DNA from: Mesostigma viride
Lineage: Eukaryota; Streptophyta; Mesostigmatophyceae; Mesostigmatales; Mesostigmataceae
Length of the DNA stretch: 64,000 nt
Assembly (NCBI GenBank): GCA_009746045.1
Contig: RPFO01000015.1
Span: 1,636,529 to 1,700,528 of the forward strand
Reading direction: 5' to 3'
Shown here: positions 17,563 through 26,246 of the stretch, piece by piece
Layout of the letters: every line of letters starts with the position of its first letter
How positions within the stretch are numbered: position 1 is the stretch's first letter
Position numbers and translations under genes: made by a program
Notes under the pieces: model-generated
What the model was told of the DNA's origin: nothing
The model's database searches: none
The model's input: the letters and a program-made list of their open reading frames with translations, nothing else

Positions 17563-20337
17563 TGTTAGGGATATAATATCCACCTGGCCACAATGTATCC
17601 CAGCCTGATTTATTTCTTGTTGGATTTATTCCATATGGACTGGGAATTCGATAGCTTTGATAAGCTAGATGGATTGGGCTCAATGAGCTGATCAATATTC
17701 ATGTGCCATAGTCGTATACTTGGACATGGATGACTTGTAACCTGAGTCAGCCTAGTAGCATCACGTATTTGATTGACAAGTGGTGCTATGGCCTATTGGA
17801 CAAGTGTTTGGTCCATGAGCTGACAAGTGTTGGCAGCTTATGATGACACATGTTATGACTTACATGATGACAAGTGGGTAGACTCATTGCATGACACTTG
17901 TCACTCCAAGGAGAAGAGATGTGTCACTTTATTAATCATGTTATGTGGCACATTATTATGTAGACACTTGGCATCTAGCTATTATGCCAGCTCATTGGAT
18001 CATGTCTAGAATGTTCTAGGAATGTTCTAAGAATATGCCAGGAATATTCCTGGAATATACTGAGAATATGCTAGGAATATGCTAGGATGTTTCTACAAGC
18101 TTCTGTGATGATGTCATTCATACACCCGTTTGCTCACCATAGTCACCAGCATCTTTGTTGAAACAATAAGTAGATGCATACAGACAGGTAGCGGTTACAG
18201 AACCGCTATTAAGAACTCCTTAGGCATGGCTCGCGATTACCCGCGCAGACCAGGCCACCAAAGAGGGTGGGTGGGTGGGACAAGAAAAAAGACCACAACA
18301 ATGTCACTACGCCGCCAAAGTAGTCAAACTGCCCTAGCACGGGGCTGACATCAGCAACCGAGCTTAACTTAACACGCTAACCTGAGAATGTAGCGACACC
18401 TACCGTACCACAAAAACAACAACCAATCAAATACCCTTTCCGAAAGGTTCTAATTATCATTCAACAAACCGGTTCAACAAACCCGGCCCTGTCAAACTTT
18501 AAGCATAAGATTGTTTCGAGATTGTAGCACAATAGGGCCACTGCCCCTACTAACAATTCCAGGTCGCCAGCCATTAGCCAAATCCGGTTACATCTGCCAA
18601 ACCCGCCCGGTTCAGCCGACCATCCAGGCGGCTCCCGTGAGCGGCCTTATTCCCCGCCTCACTTCGAGAAACTCTTTTCAAAGAAATCCGATTCATACAC
18701 CCGTTTGCTCACCATAGTCACCAGCATCTTTGTTAAAACAATAAGTAGATGCATACAGACAGGTAGCGGTTACAGAACCGCTATTAAGAACTCCTTAGGC
18801 ATGGCTCGCGATTACCCAACCTCCCCTTCCTGGCCCTCCGGTCCGCTAAAGAAGCACCATTTCCTTTCCCGTCAAAAGCTGTCCTGTCGCGATGGGCGCT
18901 CTCCGTTACCAGAAAACAGATTTGATTCCCAGCGACTGTGAATGCACAAAAATTCATGCACTGTCGATCGACACAGCTCGCATTTTTGACCCCACTCGGG
19001 GGCCCCCGCTGACCTCGTTCCCGACCTCTTCTCTGGTCCGCTAAGGGGTGCTGTCGCGGAACACAAAGTCAAAGCAAAAGCTGCTGACTGGCACCGCTGA
19101 TTCCAGCCGACGCCCAGTTTACAACTTTTTTGAAGAGCAACCAACCTAGTGCCGAGCACATAAACACTCCTTCCGTACAAAAAAGTGGAAATACCACTGA
19201 ATACGAAATCAAGTTGGTTTTCAGCCCTTGCCTCCTGCGCCGAGGCTCCGTGTCCCACAACGGTGACTTAAATTTTTTACCCCCCCGAGCCGCGGCGGCC
19301 CTCAAGCCAAGCCCAACCCGGAATGCAAGCATTTCCAGGTACGAGACAACTTAAAGGCAGGCCAGCCTGCCGACAGCCCAACCCGAGGCGCAAGCATCCC
19401 CAGGTACGGAACCATCAAGCAAGCTAGCCCTTGCCCAACCCGGCCAGCTGGCCGTTTCTTTCAAACAAACCAGCCATGCATCAGCCCCCGCTTCGCATTT
19501 AAACCCCGATCACCCGGACATTAATTCCGGGCCAGTGGCAGCCATGAATCCTTAAGCAGCCAGGGATCATGGATGCCGGAAATTTGGTCAACAAATTTTA
19601 GCCCCGCACCCATGCTGAGCGCAAGGCTGGTGAGGCACTTCTTGTACCGCCATAGCCTCAGCCGTCGGCGCTCAGCCAACGTTTACAAGAAAAAAGACCA
19701 CAACAATGTCACTACGCCGCCAAAGTAGTCAAACTGCCCTAGCACGGGGCTGACATCAGCAACCGAGCTTAACTTAACACGCCAACCTGAGAATGTAGCG
19801 ACACCTACCGTACCACAAAAACAACAACCAATCAAATACCCTTTCCGAAAGGTTCTAATTATCATTCAACAAACCGGTTCAACAAACCCGGCCCTGTCAA
19901 ACTTTAAGCATAAGATTGTTTCGAGATTGTAGCACAATAGGGCCACTGCCCCTACTAACAATTCCAGGTCGCCAGCCATTAGCCAAATCCGGTTACATCT
20001 GCCAAACCCGCCCGGTTCAGCCGACCATCCAGGCGGCTCCCGTGAGCGGCCTTATTCCCCGCCTCACTTCGAGAAACTCTTTTCAAAGAAATCCGATTGC
20101 TGATGTCATCCTTCCTAGCCTAAATTAGGTATAAAAGGAAACTGCCCCCTAAGGGCAGGTACCTCCATTTAACCTCTATTCAACCTCTATTCCTAACCTC
20201 TGAAATAAAACTCTTTTTCTGGTCTCTCTTCCATTGTCTTCAAGCTCAGTCTTTCATCACCTGCAAGGTGCGAGGGTAGCAAGGCCAAGCACAAGGCATT
20301 GTGTAAAACCCATTAGTTTCCTCTCCCTTTTCCAACA
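17563..20337 (+). repeat. C1 5' LTR, interrupted by insert X
   Basis: 17563-18118 plus 20096-20337 match the 793-bp 3' LTR. Visible differences are one base (CTCATTGG versus CTCTTTGG) and a short indel (CTAAATTAGG versus CTAAAAGG). The LTR holds the 16-bp palindrome CCAGGAATATTCCTGG, a TATAAAAG box and AATAAAA, consistent with U3-R-U5. Confidence 0.88.
18119..20095. mobile_element. X: tandem double insertion in C1 LTR, flanked by ATT
   Basis: X is two head-to-tail units: unit 1 18119-18690 and unit 2 18694-20095. Both start CATACACCCGTTTGCTCACC and end AAAGAAATCCG. ATT lies before, between and after them (18116, 18691, 20096). They share about 120 bases at the start and about 410 at the end; unit 1 lacks roughly 830 central bases. 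No inverted ends, LTR ends or coding motif are recognised, so its class is unknown. Confidence 0.7.
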
Positions 20338-20349
20338 TGGTATCGGAGG
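20338..20349 (+). promoter_or_regulatory. C1 primer-binding site
   Basis: TGGTATCGGAGG immediately follows the LTR terminal CCAACA. It is the complement expected for an initiator tRNA-Met 3' end (...CCTCCGATACCA) and is shared by C2 and G1. Confidence 0.85.
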
Positions 20350-20408
20350 ATTGTTCATGAGCTCCAAGAAGACCACCAAGAAACCCAGCCCAGTTACAAG
20401 CTCCATGC

Positions 20409-21239
20409 ATGGCAAGCGAGGTGGACTACACTCCTATGCTGAATGTGTGCTCCAAGATGGTGCTGAAATTCGATGGCACAAGTCTACGTGGCTGGGAGGA
20501 GACCAAGACATCCCTTGAGGGCTTCTGTCGCTTCTACGGGGTTAAGGATGTTCTGCTTGGCACCAAGGAGGACCCGAAGGCTGACATGGCTGTCGGCCTT
20601 GTTATCTCAGCTGCACTTGTTGGAGAAGCGAGGCGCATCCTATCGCTCGTGCCAGACCAATCTGGCAGCAAGCTCTACAAGACGCTGAGGGAGGTCTACG
20701 AGCAGCAAAAGCTCACCAAGAGCCACCGGATGGACCTCAGGGTCCAGCTGCACAGGCTGCAAATGAAGCCAGGGGAGACCATGGGGCAGTATATCCTAAG
20801 GGGACTACTGCTGCTGGCGGAGTACCGTGCTGTGGGGGGAGTCATGAGTGACCAAGACTTCGCAGCCATTCTCAAGAGCAGCCTGCCAGACAAATATCGC
20901 CCTGCGCTGATATCGGTGCATTTCAAGGAGGAGGACAACTTGGAGGAGGTAAAGGCTGCGCTGCTGGAGGCGGAGGACATGCTGATGGGAGGGCGTTCTG
21001 CTGAAGCAAAGAAGGAGAGCTCATCGGACGGCCAAGCTTTCCACACTACTACCAAGAAAAGTGGAGGAAAGCGGTGCTATCACTGCAAGAAGCTTGGGCA
21101 CGTGGAGGCCCAGTGCTGGGAGAAGCATCCGGAGCTGAAGCAAGAACGCAAGAACCAGGCGACGCGACGGAACCACGCGACATCAGCGGCGAAAAAGGGG
21201 CACTCACCAGGTGCCAGCGAGGCGCACATCACCAAGTAG
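20409..21239 (+). CDS. C1 gag (copia UBN2-type) with zinc knuckle
   Basis: A 276-codon frame starts at ATG 20409 (MASEVDYTPM). The N-terminus KFDGTSLRGWEETKTSLEGF and the central LYKTLREVYEQQK ... MGQYILRGLLLLAEY ... LPDKYRPAL pattern are typical of copia gag (Retrotran_gag_2/UBN2). A CCHC knuckle (CYHCKKLGHVEAQC) lies near residue 220. The frame stops at TAG 21237-21239, but C2 has a GAG-type codon at the matching place (ITEEAAERSG), so the stop is probably a point mutation; protease follows in the same frame. Confidence 0.88.
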   Translation: MASEVDYTPMLNVCSKMVLKFDGTSLRGWEETKTSLEGFCRFYGVKDVLLGTKEDPKADMAVGLVISAALVGEARRILSLVPDQSGSKLYKTLREVYEQQKLTKSHRMDLRVQLHRLQMKPGETMGQYILRGLLLLAEYRAVGGVMSDQDFAAILKSSLPDKYRPALISVHFKEEDNLEEVKAALLEAEDMLMGGRSAEAKKESSSDGQAFHTTTKKSGGKRCYHCKKLGHVEAQCWEKHPELKQERKNQATRRNHATSAAKKGHSPGASEAHITK

Positions 21240-22451
21240 GCTGCAGAGCTGCCGTCCGGCTTCGTCTTCGCCACCATCGCCGAGTCGCCATCGCCGTCGG
21301 ACACTGCTGCACTCACGCAATATGAAAAGAAGGCGCCGACCAGCTGGGTGCTGGATTCTGCAGCGAGCTGTCACATGACGCCATGCCCGTCGGATTTCGT
21401 GTGCCTGCACCCTCACAACAGGGAAATCGCCGGCTCAGGCGGCAAACTGAAGGCGAAAGCCATCGGGACTGTCAAGCTGAAGCTGCCGGGCCAGGAGGCA
21501 GACGTGCACCTCCAAAACGCGCTGCTCGTTCCAAAGCTGAGCACCCGACTTTTATCTGTCGGCCAGCTCGTCAAGGATGGCCACAACGTCGACCTCGCCA
21601 AGCGGGTTGCTGTGCTGGACAGCAGTCCCTGCAGCATCGTGACGAGGAACAACACCTACTTTTTGCCCGCGCGCGTTGCGGACGCAGCGATGGACGCCAT
21701 CCCAGAGCTGAAATCTTCGGCGACGAGCTTCAAGGACGTCGACGCTGCCTGTCAAGGGCAGAAAATGGCGAGCAGCGAGCGCAGCATCTCACGTGCCTCG
21801 GGACACGCGGCGGAGTGGCTGGCCGTGGGCCTAACGGTCATACTGGCCATGCTTGCCCGTGTATGCGGGATCGGGGGCGGCCTACTGGGCATTACTCGCA
21901 CACTGCGTGGCTTTTTATACTCTGCGCCGGCCCAGTGGAAGTTCACGCCAATTCGAGAAGTTTCCAGCGCAATGGAGAAGTCCGTGTCAGACGCTGAAGT
22001 ACTTCCAGAAACTGCGGTCCAGAACAGCCCAGTGCAGGCGGAGCGCGTTGTCGCCGCCAGCATACCAGGTGACGCTGGTGCTCGTAACCCAAGTCCGGCG
22101 ACCAGACCAAAGGCGCGGCGCATGAACGCTGCCAGCCTAACTGAGGGGGAACAAATTCGTGACGCGAGGGCGAAATCGACCAAGCTGCAAAATTTTTCCA
22201 AGTCCTGGACTGCCAAGTCCGGTGCTGGCGCGAGACCTCGAGCGAGCCGACAACGACGTGGACAGCGACCTGTCAGCCACAGTGCTGTCAAGCACCAACG
22301 GTCAACTCAGGTGCAAAGTGCTGCCAAGGTATCACGTCGGTCAGTTTACGGTGTTCGGCCAGGCTATGGCATTTGCAACTGCGCTAGCTGCAACGACCCT
22401 TGGAAATTGTCGCCCAGGATGCACAGACCCCACTTCTCAAGGTTGCCCTAA
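21240..22451 (+). CDS. C1 protease-type region fused to a hydrophobic-segment protein
   Basis: Same frame as gag, after one stop. FVFATIAE, then WVLDSAASCHMTP (aspartic protease site with DSA instead of DSG), and LLVPKLSTRLLSVGQLVKDG, the usual copia region before integrase. Integrase does not follow. Instead comes a hydrophobic stretch from AEWLAVGLTVILAMLARVCG to GITRTLRGFLYS, which could span a membrane, then a hydrophilic tail. The same hydrophobic frame is open in C2. A homologous reading of C2 shifts frame through a 7-base duplication. Function is unknown. Confidence 0.65.
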   Translation, partial: AAELPSGFVFATIAESPSPSDTAALTQYEKKAPTSWVLDSAASCHMTPCPSDFVCLHPHNREIAGSGGKLKAKAIGTVKLKLPGQEADVHLQNALLVPKLSTRLLSVGQLVKDGHNVDLAKRVAVLDSSPCSIVTRNNTYFLPARVADAAMDAIPELKSSATSFKDVDAACQGQKMASSERSISRASGHAAEWLAVGLTVILAMLARVCGIGGGLLGITRTLRGFLYSAPAQWKFTPIREVSSAMEKSVSDAEVLPETAVQNSPVQAERVVAASIPGDAGARNPSPATRPKARRMNAASLTEGEQIRDARAKSTKLQNFSKSWTAKSGAGARPRASRQRRGQRPVSHSAVKHQRSTQVQSAAKVSRRSVYGVRPGYGICNCASCNDPWKLSPRMHRPHFSRLP

Positions 22452-23602
22452 TGTTTTGTCTGTGGGAAATGAACTTGTATGTCGACTTTTGTGTCGTGTT
22501 TGCTGGAAATTGTGAGGCGCCGTAAGCCTGCGTTTTCTGGTTCTTTCTTTGTGTTCTTCCAGCAATTATGTGTTTATTTTGCCATGCGTTCAGTGGCAAT
22601 GGCCCACGCATTTTGGTATTGTTCCCACGAGACGTTTTCTACGTACCTGGGGTGTATATCCAGAGTTTTTGCACGCTATTTGTGGCACTGGTCTGCGGCG
22701 TAGTGAAGCGCCGTTGTATCGTCGTCTACGACTTGTTTTCGTAAGTTTAAGTGCCTGTGACGCGTGTGTTATTTTGTTTTGTGCTGAGAGCATTGCTTTT
22801 ATGCAAGTGTTTACGTCCTCTGTGTCGAGTTCGGCTGTGCATTTCGGCATAGCCTGTAATGTCGGACGTTATGTTTACTCTCGGGCTGATTTGTGAATCG
22901 TGACGAAGTAATCGTTACTTATGTGTTCGCCTTTGTGGCGGTAATGTTTTGCACGTCCTGTTTTCTTTGCTATGAAGCGCGTTTATCTGTTATGGCCACT
23001 GTGTTTTGTGTTGAAGGTTGTATTGCACCTTGTTTGTGTGGCATGTGTTGCCAATATATATGTTTGTTTGCTCACCCCGTTTATTTGGCGTAAACGTGAT
23101 GTTGGTGTCATATATTTTGTGAGATGGCGTACGTTATGTTGCTCCGTGTGTGTACAGCACGTGTTGTTGCCGTTACCCTACCTCTATACCGTTTGGGTTA
23201 GCTCATAGGGACTTTCTTTGTTGGCATGTGTTGCCGTATTATATTTGTGGGACTGTGTGGCCCTATTGTGTCCATGGGCAGCCGCTTTGAGTGAGGGGGG
23301 AATGTAGCATCTAGAGCACTTTTTCCAACTAAGGGTTGGGTATCAGCCATCCAGGATGGGCAGCTAGTGCGTTGCTGCTATGGCAGGACACTCATTCGCG
23401 TTGCCGGGGGGGGGATCAGTGGCGGTAGTGCGGCTCATGACCGCATGTCGGAGCTTCAAGCGTTTCACGAGGACGGCATCTTCATTTTCAGTTGCACCAT
23501 GCTAGCAACTGGACGACATGCTACGAGCATGTGGTTAAGGGGGGTGTTGAGATTCCACCTACCCAGTCATCTTTTGCATTGTGCCCATGTGGCTAAGGGG
23601 GG
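22452..23602 (+). other. C1 3' non-coding region and polypurine tract
   Basis: TG/TT-rich sequence with only short unrelated frames; a related stretch lies in C2 (about 33872-35100, minus). Two purine tracts TTAAGGGGGGTGTT (about 23536) and CTAAGGGGGGTGTT (23593) occur; the second abuts the 3' LTR and is the functional candidate. Confidence 0.6.
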
Positions 23603-24395
23603 TGTTAGGGATATAATATCCACCTGGCCACAATGTATCCCAGCCTGATTTATTTCTTGTTGGATTTATTCCATATGGACTGGGAATTCGATAGCTTTGA
23701 TAAGCTAGATGGATTGGGCTCAATGAGCTGATCAATATTCATGTGCCATAGTCGTATACTTGGACATGGATGACTTGTAACCTGAGTCAGCCTAGTAGCA
23801 TCACGTATTTGATTGACAAGTGGTGCTATGGCCTATTGGACAAGTGTTTGGTCCATGAGCTGACAAGTGTTGGCAGCTTATGATGACACATGTTATGACT
23901 TACATGATGACAAGTGGGTAGACTCATTGCATGACACTTGTCACTCCAAGGAGAAGAGATGTGTCACTTTATTAATCATGTTATGTGGCACATTATTATG
24001 TAGACACTTGGCATCTAGCTATTATGCCAGCTCTTTGGATCATGTCTAGAATGTTCTAGGAATGTTCTAAGAATATGCCAGGAATATTCCTGGAATATAC
24101 TGAGAATATGCTAGGAATATGCTAGGATGTTTCTACAAGCTTCTGTGATGATGTCATTGCTGATGTCATCCTTCCTAGCCTAAAAGGTATAAAAGGAAAC
24201 TGCCCCCTAAGGGCAGGTACCTCCATTTAACCTCTATTCAACCTCTATTCCTAACCTCTGAAATAAAACTCTTTTTCTGGTCTCTCTTCCATTGTCTTCA
24301 AGCTCAGTCTTTCATCACCTGCAAGGTGCGAGGGTAGCAAGGCCAAGCACAAGGCATTGTGTAAAACCCATTAGTTTCCTCTCCCTTTTCCAACA
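23603..24395 (+). repeat. C1 3' LTR (793 bp)
   Basis: Starts TGTTAGGGATATAATATCC and ends CTCCCTTTTCCAACA; followed by the GCCTC target-site copy. Same family as solo LTRs C3 and C4, and related to the C2 LTRs, whose terminal ~200 bp differ. Confidence 0.9.
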
Positions 24396-24587
24396 GCCTC
24401 CAGTGGGAAAACGCTCAAGAAGGCGGCGAGGAACTTGTGTCGGGTGAGGGACACCGAACCTCCTGTCCAAACGATACCGCACCGAATAACTCGCCCATGG
24501 CCGGACCCCTGGGGCGGGGCGGCCTGCATCAAGGCTGCCAATGCACATGCAAGGAGCATTACGCAAAAGGTAGGAGAAGGGCCGGAA

Positions 24588-26246
24588 TTATGCCAACCCT
24601 GCCCGGGCTTTATACTCCTGTAGCAAGCGTGCGCAGCCCGTGAGTCCAGCCTCAGCTACCCATGAGTGCTCTAGCTCTGTTTGGGAGAACTTCCACTTAA
24701 GGAGGTACTCGCGGCGGCGGCCTCGATTGCGGTGGGCTACAATGTCCTCGACCTCATCCTCGGGTTCGCCCGTCTCGGGGTTGAACTCCAAGGGGGTGGG
24801 TGCCATGACACGACCTGGGAAGGTGCTCTTGCGGTAAAGCTTCAGCTGGTCAACGTGGAAAACATTGGACTTCAGCTGCCACGAGTCCGGGATGGCGACA
24901 GACACCATCACCTCATTGAACACCTTCTCCACCAGATACGGTCCAAGGAATAAGGGGCGGAGCTTGACCTTCAGGCTGTCCTCGAACTTGTGCGAGAAGC
25001 GGCCTTGGTGGGGGCCCTCAATTAAAACCAAGTCACCTGCTTCGATTGCAGGGGTGCGCCTGTCCAGGGTACTTTGGACTCGCGCCATGTACTTGGCACG
25101 CGCCTGACGTAGGCCACTTATGGCGCTGGAATGAGCTTGCACCATCCGTTGTACCAGCTCCCGCGCCCCTGCGACTGTGGAGCGTAGCTCCGTTGTCGTG
25201 GTGATGGCTGGGGCGGTCAAGAGATCGGTGGGGGTAAGGGGATGCCTGCCTGTATCAAGAAAGAACGGGGTATACCCGTGGGCAGAATGGGGGGCATTAT
25301 TGAGTGAAAACTCAATGAATCCCAGCACTTCGTCCCAATTCCTCCCGTCTCGATCCAGGTAGTGCCGCAGTGCCTCTTCCACCACCCGATTCACTCTCTC
25401 CACCATGTGAGAAGAGCTACTGTGATAGGCCGTACCCATAGACAACTTAGTCCCGACGACCTGAAAAAATGAGGTCCAAAATTTCGACGTGAACAGCTTG
25501 TCCTTGTCGGTGATAAATTGTCGGGGCATGCCATGGAGCCGGAACACATTGTTTAGGAACAAGTGGGCACACTCTTCCGCCGTCAGGGTGGCCTTGCAGG
25601 GGATTAAATGGCATCTCCGCGTGAGCCGGTCCACCACTACCAGGATCTGAGCATTGCCCGCCTTGGTCTCTGGCAAGGGCCCAATGAAATCCATCATCAC
25701 CGAGTCCCAAGGGAACATGGGGTCTGGAATTTCCTTTGGAACGCCCTGTTTGCCCGTATTCCGTGGCTTCATGTGCTGGCAGCTGTCACAGGTACTGACA
25801 TACTCCCGCACATCCCGAGCCATCTTAGGCCAATAGTAGGACCTCCGGGCCCTCGCTAACAGCCTGTCCTGGCCTTGGTGTCCCCCCAAGACGGAGTCAT
25901 GTAACTCAAATAATACCTCAGCGCGGCATATTTGGGGGACATACAAGCGCCATGAGTCTTGACGGGCCGCCTGGCCACTGACATTCACGTAAAGGAACCC
26001 GTTTTGAAACTTGGCTGGGTAGCCGTCCATGCTCTGAGGGCGGGCAGCTATGGCTTCATTTGCCTTGTCCTCAGTGACCGTGAAGCGCGAGATGAGGCGC
26101 TCTAGGTCCGAGCTGATGACGACCGTTGTTGCAGTATTTGCCAACGTGAATGCCTCTCCAACGGGCTGCATTGGAGGGTAGACTCCTGTCGCCGGCACCA
26201 TATGGCTGTACGGGGCCGAAGTCCTTCCCCCCCTGCGGCTGCGCAC
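24588..26246 (-). CDS. G2 pol: integrase with chromodomain-like tail
   Basis: 552 codons. It begins in the RNase H-integrase spacer (DLERLISRFTVTEDKANEAI), then the H2C2 finger (LFELHDSVLGGHQGQD ... TCDSCQHMKPRN). The core has D in MMDFIGPLPETKAG, D in FITDKDKLFTSKF and E in RVVEEALRHY. The GPY/F-like LRPLFLGPYLVEKVF, FHVDQLKLYRK and a chromodomain-like end (REYLLKWKFSQTELEHSWVAE ... LLQEYKARAGLA) follow. It is offset by one frame from the upstream pol because of a homopolymer shift near 26227-26233, which could be real or an assembly error. Confidence 0.92.
   Translation of the reverse strand: MRSRRGGRTSAPYSHMVPATGVYPPMQPVGEAFTLANTATTVVISSDLERLISRFTVTEDKANEAIAARPQSMDGYPAKFQNGFLYVNVSGQAARQDSWRLYVPQICRAEVLFELHDSVLGGHQGQDRLLARARRSYYWPKMARDVREYVSTCDSCQHMKPRNTGKQGVPKEIPDPMFPWDSVMMDFIGPLPETKAGNAQILVVVDRLTRRCHLIPCKATLTAEECAHLFLNNVFRLHGMPRQFITDKDKLFTSKFWTSFFQVVGTKLSMGTAYHSSSSHMVERVNRVVEEALRHYLDRDGRNWDEVLGFIEFSLNNAPHSAHGYTPFFLDTGRHPLTPTDLLTAPAITTTTELRSTVAGARELVQRMVQAHSSAISGLRQARAKYMARVQSTLDRRTPAIEAGDLVLIEGPHQGRFSHKFEDSLKVKLRPLFLGPYLVEKVFNEVMVSVAIPDSWQLKSNVFHVDQLKLYRKSTFPGRVMAPTPLEFNPETGEPEDEVEDIVAHRNRGRRREYLLKWKFSQTELEHSWVAEAGLTGCARLLQEYKARAGLA

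Larger units (their letters stand above)
17563..24395 (+). mobile_element. C1: non-autonomous copia-type element (gag-protease only), TSD GCCTC
   Basis: LTRs begin TGTTAGGGATAT and end CTTTTCCAACA, with GCCTC at 17558-17562 and 24396-24400. PBS TGGTATCGGAGG abuts the 5' LTR. It encodes gag and a protease-type region joined to a frame with a hydrophobic segment. Then comes about 1.1 kb without coding signs, a purine tract (TAAGGGGGG at 23594-23602) and the 3' LTR. No integrase, RT or RNase H is present, so it needs a helper. The 5' LTR carries insert X. Apart from X, the LTRs differ at very few sites. Confidence 0.88.
17323..24559 (-). other. Open frame in G2 3' region, split by C1
   Basis: Minus strand 24559-24401 joins 17562-17323 in frame when C1 and one GCCTC copy are set aside (codons VFPLEA/LRDVNLAKRH). 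The combined frame of about 130 residues starts MLLACALAALMQAAPP and ends in an Arg/Pro/Gly-rich stretch. It lies between the integrase stop (24588) and the polypurine tract. It does not resemble ORF3 of G1 or G3. It may be non-coding 3' sequence that happens to be open. Confidence 0.3.

Noticed and set aside
17827-18009. 60-codon frame repeated in every C-family LTR
   Set aside because: Lies in U3 of the LTR in all copies; its conservation is explained by recent LTR identity.
20234-20518. Open frame spanning the C1 LTR and gag start
   Set aside because: Crosses the PBS in another phase than gag; shadow frame.
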